DNA from: Streptomyces fumigatiscleroticus
Lineage (GTDB): Bacteria; Actinomycetota; Actinomycetes; Streptomycetales; Streptomycetaceae
Length of the DNA: 64,000 nucleotides
NCBI RefSeq assembly: GCF_014647975.1
Contig: NZ_BMQF01000002.1
Location: forward strand, 1 to 64,000
Reading direction: 5' to 3'
Each line of letters starts with the position of its first letter. Positions within the stretch are counted from its first letter, which is position 1. Shown piece after piece: positions 7,967 to 15,849 of this stretch. Below the pieces are notes generated by a model. It was not told the origin of the DNA. It ran no database searches and saw only the letters and a program-made list of their open reading frames with translations. Both the position numbers and the translations under genes were made by a program.

Positions 7967-10900
7967 CCCAGCAGATCGTCCACCGGCCCGCGCGGTCCAC
8001 CCGCCCGCTCGCCCCTGCCGAGCCGCGCACCATCGAGGCGCCTCCGAACCTGCCCGAGGGCAAGATCGGCAACGCGGCAACGGCGCTGCTGCCCATGGCC
8101 GGTGTCCTCAGCTCCGTGGTGCTGATGACCGTCGTCCGCAACAGCCAGTTCGCCGTAATCGGTGCGATCGTGCTGGTCGTGGCCCTGCTTGGGGCGGTGG
8201 CCCTGTTCCTGTCCCAGCGGGGCAAGGGGCAGCGCACCCGGCGCACCCAGCGTGAGCGGTATCTGGAGTATCTGGAGGGGCTGCGCGAGGAGTTGGGCAG
8301 AGCCGAGCGGGAGCGGCGGCACGCCGCGCGCGAGCTGAATCCGCCGCCCGAGGCGCTGTACGACCTCGTACGCGCCCCGGCGCGGCTGTGGGAGCGCCGT
8401 CGTCAGGACGCCGACTTCCTGCGGGTGCGGGCGGGCACGGGAGACGTACCCGCTCAGGAACTTGCGATCGGGCAGAACAGCGCCGGCGGGGTGCTCACCC
8501 CGCCCGATCCGTTCATGCTGAACGAGGCCCGCGCGTTGAAGGGCCGCTTCGGCACGATCACGGACTTCCCGCTCACCGTGCCGCTGGACCGGGCCGGGAA
8601 CGTCAGCATCGTCGGCGACCGGGAAGGTGTGCTCAGGGTCGCCCGCGCCTTGGTGCTCCAGACCGCGGTCACGCATGCGCCCGACGACGTGGCGCTCGCC
8701 CTCGCCACGACCGACGAGCCCGAGTGGGCGTGGGCCAAGTGGCTGCCGCACGTCCTCGACACCCAGGTGTACGACGGTCCCGTCGCCGCCCGCCGGATCG
8801 CCCCCGACCTGGCCGAGCTGGCCCGGCTGTGCGCGCCCGATCTGCGGCGGCGTGCCGCGTACGCGGCCGAGGTGCGCCGCGGCCTGTCCGGCAGGGACGC
8901 GCTGCGACTGACCTCGCGCATGCTCGTGGTCAGCGACACCTACGGTGACACCTCGGCCGAGCTTCCCCGCCCGGACTCGGCGATCGGCCTGCCCGACATG
9001 GGTGTCACCGTGCTGCATCTGCTTCAGCATCAGGTGCACGAGCCCGACCAGGTCAGTGTGCGTATCACCGTCGACGGTGACCGGGTCGCCGTGGAGGACC
9101 TGCGTACGCCCGACGCCCCGACCGCCCACGGCACGTCCGACGCGGTGACCACTCCCGGTGCCGAGGGCATCGCCCGCATGCTGGCGCCGCTGCGTCTGTC
9201 GGCCGAGTCGGTGGACGAGGGCACGCCGGTCTCCGGGCCGGTGGACTTCCCCGCCCTGCTCGGCATCGACGACCCGGCCGCGCTGGACCTCGAGACGCTG
9301 TGGGCGCCGCGCGGTGAACGGGACTTCCTGCGCGTCCCCATCGGCCTGACCGACCGCCACGAGCCGGTACTGCTCGATCTGAAGGAGTCCTCCCAGCTGG
9401 GCATGGGTCCACACGGGCTGTGCGTGGGCGCCACCGGCTCCGGCAAGAGCGAGCTGCTGCGCACCTTGGTCCTCGCCCTCGCGGTCACCCACTCCCCGGA
9501 GGACCTGGCCCTGGTCCTGGTCGACTACAAGGGCGGCGCCACCTTCGCCCCGTTCGCCGAACTCCCGCACGTCGCCGGGGTGATCACCAACCTGGAGAAC
9601 CAGGCCGGCCTAGTCGAACGCGTCCACGCCAGCCTGGCCGGCGAGGTCAAACGCCGCCAGCAGGTCCTGAAGGACGCCGGGAACGTCGCCGACATCGGCC
9701 ACTACGCCACTCTGCGCGCCACGACCCGCCCCGACCTGGAACCCCTTCCGCATCTGTTCGTCGTCATCGACGAGTTCGGCGAACTCATCACCGCCAAGCC
9801 GGACTTCATCGACCTGTTCCTGTCCATCGGCCGCATCGGCCGCTCCATCGGCGTCCATCTGCTGCTGTCCAGCCAGCGCGTCGAGGGCGGCAAGCTCAAG
9901 GGCCTGGACACATACCTGTCGTACCGCCTCGGCCTGCGCACCTTCTCCGCCGACGAGTCCCGCACCGTCCTGGACACCACCGACGCCTTCCATCTGCCAC
10001 CCCTGCCCGGCTTCGGATACCTCAAGGTCGACACCTCCACCTACGAGCGCTTCAAGGCCGGCTACGTCTCCGGCGCCTACCACGGCCCGGCCCTGCACAA
10101 GGAGCGCGACGACGAGCCGCTCGCCCGGCCCTATCCGACGTACAACACACCGCAACAGGCCGTGGCCGCGGAGGAGCCCGCCGCCACCAAGCGCGAGACC
10201 GGACCGACCGTCCTGTCCGTCATGGTCGGCCAACTCGCCACCGCCGCCCCACCCGTACGCCGGATCTGGCTGCCCCCGCTGCCCGACGCCACCACCCTCG
10301 ACGCGGCCGCGGGCCCCCTCCAGGCCGGACCGGACGGTCTGCGCCTCGCCCACGGCTACGGACCGCTCCGCATCCCGCTCGGCGTCCTCGACGACCCGGC
10401 CCGCCAGTGGCAGCGGCCCTGGCTGCTGGATCTGACGGTCGCCGGCGGCCATGCGGCGGTCATCGGCGGCCCGCAGTCCGGCAAGACCACTCTCCTGCGC
10501 ACGCTTGCCCTCTCCCTGGCCCTCACCCACACCCCGTACGACGTCGCTATCTACGGCCTCGACCTCGTCGGCGGCGGCCTGTCCGCCCTGGCCGACCTGC
10601 CCCACGTCGGCGGCATCGCCTCCCGCGCCGACCACGAGCGCGCCGCCCGCACCGTCGCCGAGGTGCGCACCATGCTCGCCCAGCGCGAGGAAGTGTTCCG
10701 CGAGCGCGGTATCGACTCCATCGACCAGCTCCGCCACCTGCGCGCCCAGGGACGGCTGCCTGAACTCGGCGCCACCGACGTCGTACTACTCATCGATGGG
10801 TTCGGCGCACTGCGGGAGGAGTTCGCCGACCTCGACGACGCGGTGGCCGACCTGCTCAAACGCGGCAGCGGCTACGGCATCCACGTCGTCGCCGGCATGC

Positions 10901-11943
10901 TGCGCTGGAACGACGTCCGCATCGCCACCCAGTCCATGTTCGGCACCCGCATCGAGCTGCGCCTGAACGACCCGGCCGACTCCACCATCGACCGCAAGCT
11001 CGCCGATACCCTGTCCCCCGATAACCCCGGCCGCGCGCTGACCGACGGCAAGCTGTTCGCGCAGGTCGCCCTGCCCCGTATCGACAACCGGCCCTCCACC
11101 GGCGACCTGGGGCCGTCCCTGGAGCGCACCGCCCGCACCATCCGCGCCTCCTGGCACGGCGACCTCGCCCCGCCCGTCCGGGTGCTGCCCACTCGCCTGC
11201 CCGCCGCCAAACTGCCCACCCCGGCCACCGAACCGGTGAAGATCCCCCTCGGCGTCGACCAGGACACCCTCGCCCCGGCCCTCCTCGACCTGTTCGGTAC
11301 CGACCAGCACCTGCTGATCCTCGGCGACAACGAGTGCGGCAAGACCAACCTGCTGAGGCTGATCGCCACCCAGCTCATCGAGCGGTATGGGGACAAGGAA
11401 CTCGTCTTCGGCATCTTCGACCCTCGCCGCGGCCTGCGCGGCGCCATCCCCGAGCCGTACCGCGGCGGCTACGCCCACAACGCCAAACTCGCCGCCGCCC
11501 TGTCCACCGGCATCGCCACCGAGTTGGAAAAGCGCCTGCCGGAGACGGCCGACCCCGACGCGCCACTGACCGCCGAGCCCACCTTCACCGGCCCGCGGAT
11601 CGTCATCCTCGTCGACGACTACGACATCCTCACTGCCGCCGGTCAGCAGCCGCTGGCCCCCTTCCTGCCGTACATCTCCTCCGCGCAGGACATCGGCCTG
11701 CACTTCGTCCTCGCCCGCCGTACCGCCGGCGCCTCCCGCGCCCTGTACGAACCGCTGCTGACCGCCCTGCGCGAAACCGGTACCACCGCCCTCGTCATGA
11801 CCGGCGAGCGCACCGAGGGCCAGCTCTTCCCCGGCCTGTACGCCTCAGCGCAGCCGCCGGGACGCGGCACGCTCGTCCGACGCGGGCGCCCCCACCAGCT
11901 GATCCAGACCGCCCTGACCGCTGAAGAGGCCGACATAGAGTGA
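7963..11943 (+). CDS. eccC: EccC-type FtsK/SpoIIIE secretion ATPase (fused EccCa/EccCb)
   Basis: A 1326-residue motor of the T7SS. Two membrane spans lie at about residues 35-85, followed by a stalk domain and three FtsK/SpoIIIE ATPase modules. The P-loops are GATGSGKSE near residue 489, GGPQSGKTT near 835 and GDNECGKTN near 1121. Walker-B-like motifs include 'LVLVDYKGG', 'LFVVIDEFGEL', 'VVLLIDGFGAL' and 'RIVILVDDYD'. Length and layout match single-chain actinobacterial EccC. It engages C-terminal signals of WXG and toxin substrates and powers export. The GTG start overlaps the upstream ATPase gene and the stop overlaps the DUF6177 gene, both as GTGA. Confidence 0.93.
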   Translation: MTQQIVHRPARSTRPLAPAEPRTIEAPPNLPEGKIGNAATALLPMAGVLSSVVLMTVVRNSQFAVIGAIVLVVALLGAVALFLSQRGKGQRTRRTQRERYLEYLEGLREELGRAERERRHAARELNPPPEALYDLVRAPARLWERRRQDADFLRVRAGTGDVPAQELAIGQNSAGGVLTPPDPFMLNEARALKGRFGTITDFPLTVPLDRAGNVSIVGDREGVLRVARALVLQTAVTHAPDDVALALATTDEPEWAWAKWLPHVLDTQVYDGPVAARRIAPDLAELARLCAPDLRRRAAYAAEVRRGLSGRDALRLTSRMLVVSDTYGDTSAELPRPDSAIGLPDMGVTVLHLLQHQVHEPDQVSVRITVDGDRVAVEDLRTPDAPTAHGTSDAVTTPGAEGIARMLAPLRLSAESVDEGTPVSGPVDFPALLGIDDPAALDLETLWAPRGERDFLRVPIGLTDRHEPVLLDLKESSQLGMGPHGLCVGATGSGKSELLRTLVLALAVTHSPEDLALVLVDYKGGATFAPFAELPHVAGVITNLENQAGLVERVHASLAGEVKRRQQVLKDAGNVADIGHYATLRATTRPDLEPLPHLFVVIDEFGELITAKPDFIDLFLSIGRIGRSIGVHLLLSSQRVEGGKLKGLDTYLSYRLGLRTFSADESRTVLDTTDAFHLPPLPGFGYLKVDTSTYERFKAGYVSGAYHGPALHKERDDEPLARPYPTYNTPQQAVAAEEPAATKRETGPTVLSVMVGQLATAAPPVRRIWLPPLPDATTLDAAAGPLQAGPDGLRLAHGYGPLRIPLGVLDDPARQWQRPWLLDLTVAGGHAAVIGGPQSGKTTLLRTLALSLALTHTPYDVAIYGLDLVGGGLSALADLPHVGGIASRADHERAARTVAEVRTMLAQREEVFRERGIDSIDQLRHLRAQGRLPELGATDVVLLIDGFGALREEFADLDDAVADLLKRGSGYGIHVVAGMLRWNDVRIATQSMFGTRIELRLNDPADSTIDRKLADTLSPDNPGRALTDGKLFAQVALPRIDNRPSTGDLGPSLERTARTIRASWHGDLAPPVRVLPTRLPAAKLPTPATEPVKIPLGVDQDTLAPALLDLFGTDQHLLILGDNECGKTNLLRLIATQLIERYGDKELVFGIFDPRRGLRGAIPEPYRGGYAHNAKLAAALSTGIATELEKRLPETADPDAPLTAEPTFTGPRIVILVDDYDILTAAGQQPLAPFLPYISSAQDIGLHFVLARRTAGASRALYEPLLTALRETGTTALVMTGERTEGQLFPGLYASAQPPGRGTLVRRGRPHQLIQTALTAEEADIE

Positions 11944-13343
11944 CGAAGGACGTCATCGCCCTCACCCCAAAAATGCCGGACCTGCCCACCCTGCTCGCAG
12001 GCCTCTACGCCGGCGGCCCCGACCTCGGCGTGAACACGACGGCCGACGGCGCCGTCGTCCAGCTCTGCGCCCCCGACGGCCGCCCCCTGGTCTCGGTGGA
12101 GGCGCCCATCCTCATCCAGGTCCCGGGCGAGACCGCCCGTTTGCTGGGTCACGCAGTCGAGGAAGGGCCGGTGTGGTGGACCGAGGCCCGCGCCTCCACC
12201 GCCGTGGCCGAGGCCGGACGGCTGGCCGGCTCTTTCGCCGGGCGGCTGGCGACCGTGCTGGGCGGCACGGTCTGGCCACCTGAGGCCGCCACCACGGACG
12301 TGGTCCCCCTCACCACCGACGTCTCGGCGATCCCAGTCCCGGCCAATGGCACCCCCGCAGTGGACGTCCTCACCGCCACGACGGCCGTGGTCATCCAGGA
12401 CCGCCCCCTGGTCGCCATGACCACCTGGCTCTCCGACGCCCTGCGCACCGCAACAGCCACCGACCGGGCCCTGCAGATCGTCACTCCGCCCACAGCCCGC
12501 CTCACCCTGGCGACCCGCACCGCGCTGCGCGGCCTGCCCAACCGCTGGGTCGTCCAAGACCCCGAACACGGCTACTACGACGGCCTGTCCGGCGCCGTAC
12601 TCCACTGGAAGAACGGCACCTTCACCCCCGTACGTGACAAGGACGGCACCGCCTCCGTGGCCGAGGCGTTCAAGACGGCCACCGAGACCGGTGAACGCCA
12701 GCTTCTCCTCACCCTGCGCACCCGACACCCCGCAGATGCAGACCTCGTCCTCGGTCGCGCCCTGGAGGCCGCCTTCCGGCAGCTGACCGGCGCCGCGCCG
12801 GCAGGCTGGAGCACCGCCGAACCGGTCAATCTCCCCTGGTCCACCCGCCAGTTGACCGACCTGGCCCGCGCCCGTGCACCCCGCCCCAGCTGGCTGATTG
12901 CCGTCGGCCACCCCGACCAGCCCGCTCTCGCCACCATGCGCGTGCTCCGGACGACGGCCGGCGTCGAAGAGGACATCACCCTCGCGCTCGGCTACGGCGA
13001 GAACCAAACACCGCCCCTGCAAACCATCGAGGCTCTCGCAGCCGAACTCGACGCCGAGCACGGCCTCGTCACCCTCCTCACGGCCCTCCGAGCCGCCCGC
13101 CGCGACCTCACCGTCCCCGCACGGCTCGAACCCCCTCCGATTCCCGTGACCTTCACGCTCGGGCACGACGAGGCCCGGCGCATTGGTCCGCCCAGCGCCG
13201 AGCAACTGTCCCTCGGTCCCATCCCCACGCGGCTCGGCCCCCTGGCCGAACCGGCCCTCCACTACCCCCTGGGACACGGAACCGACCCCCAAGCCTGGTC
13301 CACCTTCCAGCAGCTCATGCAGCACCTGAAACAGCAGGCATGA
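11940..13343 (+). CDS. DUF6177 family protein, last gene of the T7SS operon
   Basis: A 467-residue soluble protein without membrane spans or signal peptide. It matches the DUF6177 family that I associate with Streptomyces T7SS loci; function unknown. The N-terminal third contains 'LVSVEAPILIQVPGETARLLG', the middle has alternating strands and helices, and the C-terminus ends with 'STFQQLMQHLKQQA'. The GTG start overlaps the eccC stop. Its place after EccC is where EccE or other accessory subunits may occur, but nothing in the sequence resembles EccE (no membrane anchors). A cytosolic adaptor or chaperone is a reasonable guess. Confidence 0.65.
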   Translation: MTKDVIALTPKMPDLPTLLAGLYAGGPDLGVNTTADGAVVQLCAPDGRPLVSVEAPILIQVPGETARLLGHAVEEGPVWWTEARASTAVAEAGRLAGSFAGRLATVLGGTVWPPEAATTDVVPLTTDVSAIPVPANGTPAVDVLTATTAVVIQDRPLVAMTTWLSDALRTATATDRALQIVTPPTARLTLATRTALRGLPNRWVVQDPEHGYYDGLSGAVLHWKNGTFTPVRDKDGTASVAEAFKTATETGERQLLLTLRTRHPADADLVLGRALEAAFRQLTGAAPAGWSTAEPVNLPWSTRQLTDLARARAPRPSWLIAVGHPDQPALATMRVLRTTAGVEEDITLALGYGENQTPPLQTIEALAAELDAEHGLVTLLTALRAARRDLTVPARLEPPPIPVTFTLGHDEARRIGPPSAEQLSLGPIPTRLGPLAEPALHYPLGHGTDPQAWSTFQQLMQHLKQQA

Positions 13344-13532
13344 CCAGGCCACCCCTCTGGACTGATCGGACACGAACGCAGTGGGGCGAGCCCAGCAGGT
13401 GGGCGGGAGGTCCTCGAGAGGTTCCTCCGAATGCAGCGGTTCGAGCGGCCAGCGTCCCGCACAGTGCCATGCCGCCCTAACCGGACGGCAGGCCACTGCG
13501 GCGAAACCCTGCGCGCCCCATCGTGGGGCCCC

Positions 13533-14849
13533 TCACTTGTCGTACCCGCAGTCGATGCAGCCGGGAACACGTCCTGGAATTCGGCGAGGTCCGACCTGTG
13601 TGCCTGGAGACTTCACGGCCCCGAGTAGGTCGATATCGAGCCATCGTGCCGGCTCGCGGGCACCGGAGATCCATGCGCCAAGCTCGGCGAGCGCGGCATG
13701 GACGGTCAGCCCGTTCAGGTAGATAACCGAGGGGTTCGCGACGCCGGTTCCGTACCCGTGCAGGCGGTCGACGGCTTGCTGATGGTCCGGTTTGGCCCAG
13801 CGCGAGATCTCCGCCGAGTCGAGTTCGTTCAGGCAGGTCAGGCACGCGGCGCCGGGGAGCATGAAGAGAACACGGCCGCCGAGCGCGACAGGCTGAAGAT
13901 GGTCATCGACGCCGGTGGCGACGTCGAGAAGCGGGGTACGTGTGTCGATGGCGATCTGGTTGAGGCGGTGCCGCGGACCGTCGTGGTCGACGCAGCTGAT
14001 GAGCAGGTCGACGTCGTGCAGTTCGGGATGTTCCCCTGCAGGAGTGAGCCCGGGGAACATCTGGACCTCGATTCTCGGGTCGATCGAACGCATGCGGCGG
14101 CGAGTGACGATCGTCTTCGGGCTGCCGATATCGGCGTGGTCGGCAGTGACGAGCCGGTTCAGGTTGGTTGTCTCGATGAGGTCGTCGTCGAGGACGATGA
14201 CATTACGGAAGCCAAGGTAGGCGAGCCCGAGAGCGACGTGTGATCCGGTGCCTCCGGCGCCGACGATCGCCACGCGCAAGGCGGCGAGGGCCGCCTGGGC
14301 CCGTGGTCCGAGGAGCGGGGTCTGGCGGGCAAACCGGGTATCGGTGGTGGCTGGCGCGTTGAGCACCTTGATGTTGTCGCCGAGCACGGTGACCGTGTCG
14401 AACGGCTTACGTTCGACTTCGCCGTCTGTGCTGGGGCGCCACCAGTCGGCGCGGATCACTCCTCGCGCCCACACGGCGGCCGCATAGGGCTTCCCGTCCA
14501 GCAGGTCGACCGTATACGGCGCCATATCAGCCAGCGCGCGTTCGTCGATGGCCGAGAATCGTGGTGGCTCCAGCCGGTGGTTGTGGAATTCGACGAGGCC
14601 TCGTCCGGTGGCGACCGCCCGGTTGTGGATGCGATCGAGCGTCCTGTCGGCCAGACGCCAGCCGTCGTGGTTCGGCTCGGTCTCCTCGTCGCCGATGAGC
14701 GCGATGTCGACGACCTCAAGGACGGGGCCGTTCTCTCCGTTGTGCAGCAGCTTGGTGAAGGCAAAGGCGAATCGCTCGCCGCGCGCTTCGGCCAGATGCT
14801 GCTCGATGCGCTCCCAGTGCTCGGGCCGCGTGAACTTCAGGGTGCTCAT
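13533..14849 (-). CDS. JAMM (JAB/MPN) peptidase fused to ThiF/E1-like adenylyltransferase
   Basis: A 438-residue fusion. The N-terminal domain (1-150) carries an exact JAMM signature H89-N-H91-x7-S99-x2-D102, the zinc site of deubiquitinase-like metallopeptidases. Residues 175-438 are an E1/ThiF adenylation domain with G197-A-G-G-T-G202, acidic 'VLDDDLIE' and 'NLNR', and CxxC pairs at 336/339 and 431/434 that probably bind structural zinc. C286 in 'LLISCVDHD' is one candidate catalytic cysteine. Such fusions activate a ubiquitin-like modifier and trim or remove it. The ATG lies 4 bases after the E2 stop, with GAGGAGG as ribosome binding site inside the E2 end. It converges with the T7SS operon. 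Confidence 0.85.
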   Translation of the reverse strand: MSTLKFTRPEHWERIEQHLAEARGERFAFAFTKLLHNGENGPVLEVVDIALIGDEETEPNHDGWRLADRTLDRIHNRAVATGRGLVEFHNHRLEPPRFSAIDERALADMAPYTVDLLDGKPYAAAVWARGVIRADWWRPSTDGEVERKPFDTVTVLGDNIKVLNAPATTDTRFARQTPLLGPRAQAALAALRVAIVGAGGTGSHVALGLAYLGFRNVIVLDDDLIETTNLNRLVTADHADIGSPKTIVTRRRMRSIDPRIEVQMFPGLTPAGEHPELHDVDLLISCVDHDGPRHRLNQIAIDTRTPLLDVATGVDDHLQPVALGGRVLFMLPGAACLTCLNELDSAEISRWAKPDHQQAVDRLHGYGTGVANPSVIYLNGLTVHAALAELGAWISGAREPARWLDIDLLGAVKSPGTQVGPRRIPGRVPGCIDCGYDK

Positions 14850-14853
14850 CGGT

Positions 14854-15219
14854 TCAGCTCGCCTCCTCGAAGCGGGTGAGAGCGCCGGTCAGGTAGTCAA
14901 CGAGGTTGCTGCCCAGCGTGGGGTCCACGTGGGGGTGCCAGTCGTTCGGGTCTATGTGGTAGGAGAATTGCAGCCAGGAGCGTCCGGCGTGCTGCTGTAT
15001 GCCCTGGCTGTTGCCGGGCGTTGCGCCGCCAGCAAGCGTCAGGTCCGGGCGGGCACAGATGTTGTCCGGCTGACCAGCGGGATAGTTCACGGGGACGGCG
15101 AACAGGACGTCGGTGTCGGTGTGGGACCAACCTGCGGGCAGCGGGTGGTCTCGCAGTGTGACGACCACGGCGGTCAACGCCGAGGCCGCGTAATCCGGCC
15201 GAGCCAACACCACCCCCAT
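14854..15219 (-). CDS. E2-like ubiquitin-conjugating protein (Prok-E2 family E type)
   Basis: A 121-residue protein similar to the bacterial E2/UBC 'family E' fold. Family-like features are 'DHPLPAGW', 'DVLFAVPVNYPAGQPDN' (equivalent of the eukaryotic E2 P-x-x-YP-x-x-P segment), 'AGRSWLQFSYHI' and a C-terminal 'WHPHVDPTLGSNLVDYL'. The only cysteine is C55 in 'PDNICARP', so it is the sole candidate for thioester transfer. It is the first gene of a two-gene operon with the JAMM-E1 fusion. The ATG at 15219 is chosen; another in-frame start is not available before the stop at 15268-15270. No ubiquitin-like gene lies between it and rnpB. Confidence 0.72.
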   Translation of the reverse strand: MGVVLARPDYAASALTAVVVTLRDHPLPAGWSHTDTDVLFAVPVNYPAGQPDNICARPDLTLAGGATPGNSQGIQQHAGRSWLQFSYHIDPNDWHPHVDPTLGSNLVDYLTGALTRFEEAS

Positions 15220-15295
15220 GCCAGCGGCTCCAACGCCATGCTCCGACGACTGTCGCGAACGGCCAGCTCAGAGGCCTCGCCCGTCCCTCCGCTCC

Positions 15296-15347
15296 AGGGA
15301 CTTTTCAGGGACTTTCGGCGTTGTCTGAGGGACTTCCGAGGGACTTT
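15296..15347 (-). promoter_or_regulatory. Array of 11-bp direct repeats upstream of the E2/JAMM-E1 operon
   Basis: Four copies of AGGGACTT (AAGTCCCT in the operon's sense) begin at 15296, 15307, 15328 and 15339. They form two pairs with exactly 11-bp spacing, the pairs separated by one 10-base degenerate unit. Response regulators of the OmpR/PhoP class bind direct repeats of this period, so this looks like an operator array 77-128 bases upstream of the E2 start. The binding protein is unknown. A chance repeat or attachment-site remnant is the alternative. Confidence 0.5.
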
Positions 15348-15380
15348 CCGCCGCGTAACGCGGCAAGCCCCCGAAAGACC

Positions 15381-15416
15381 GGAAAGGGCCTCCGTCCCAG
15401 ATCAGAGGCCCTTTCC
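15381..15416 (-). terminator. Perfect 12-bp hairpin terminator downstream of rnpB
   Basis: GGAAAGGGCCTC (15381-15392) and its exact complement (15405-15416) enclose a 12-base loop. The hairpin lies about 20 bases past the 3' end of rnpB on the minus strand, where its terminator is expected. Confidence 0.7.
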
Positions 15417-15436
15417 GAGGCAAAGCCGCAGGTGGC

Positions 15437-15849
15437 GGCAGACGAGTCGGGCTGTACGCCGGGTTCTGTTCCGAGGGGTCCTCGCGGGCCCCTCGGCGAC
15501 GGCCATCCATCTAGGACCGACGTTGCCGCCGGCCTCGTGCGGTCTACCCGCGGACTCGGGCGGGCAGCCCTCGAACGTCCGCGCAGAGCGCTTGTTACGG
15601 CGCTCCTTTTGACCTTGCTCCGGGTGGGGTTTACCTAGCTGCCCAGGTCACCCTGGGCACTGGTGGTCTCTTACACCACCGTTTCACCCTTACCGAGGAC
15701 CGAGGTCCCCGGCGGTCTGCTTTCTGTGGCACTGTCCCGCGGGTCACCCCGGGTGGCCGTTAGCCACCACCCTGCCCTGTGGAGCCCGGACGTTCCTCGG
15801 GAAGCCCCCTAGGGGGACTCCACGCGGCCGTCCGCCCGGCTCGTCTGCC
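15437..15849 (-). ncRNA. rnpB: RNase P catalytic RNA (bacterial type A)
   Basis: Read on the minus strand, the RNA begins GGCAGACGAGCCGGGC and ends GCCCGACTCGTCTGCC; these ends pair as the P1 stem and set the boundaries. Conserved RNase P landmarks are present: the 5' block around 'GGAACGTCCGGGCTCC', 'GGGTAAGGGTGAAA'-type sequence in the middle, 'GGTAAACCCCAC' and the 3' 'GAACAGAACCCGGC' segment of the catalytic core. Length is about 413 nt, normal for actinobacteria. It processes tRNA precursors. Its 5' 41 nt overlap the end of the EamA gene on the same strand. Confidence 0.95.

Noticed and set aside
9420..10763. 447-residue frame overlapping eccC
   Set aside because: Arg/Pro-rich out-of-frame translation of the ATPase gene, which has complete P-loop motifs in its own frame.
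15268..15612. Small protein-coding frames across the terminator and rnpB 3' region
   Set aside because: They coincide with the structured RNase P RNA and its terminator.
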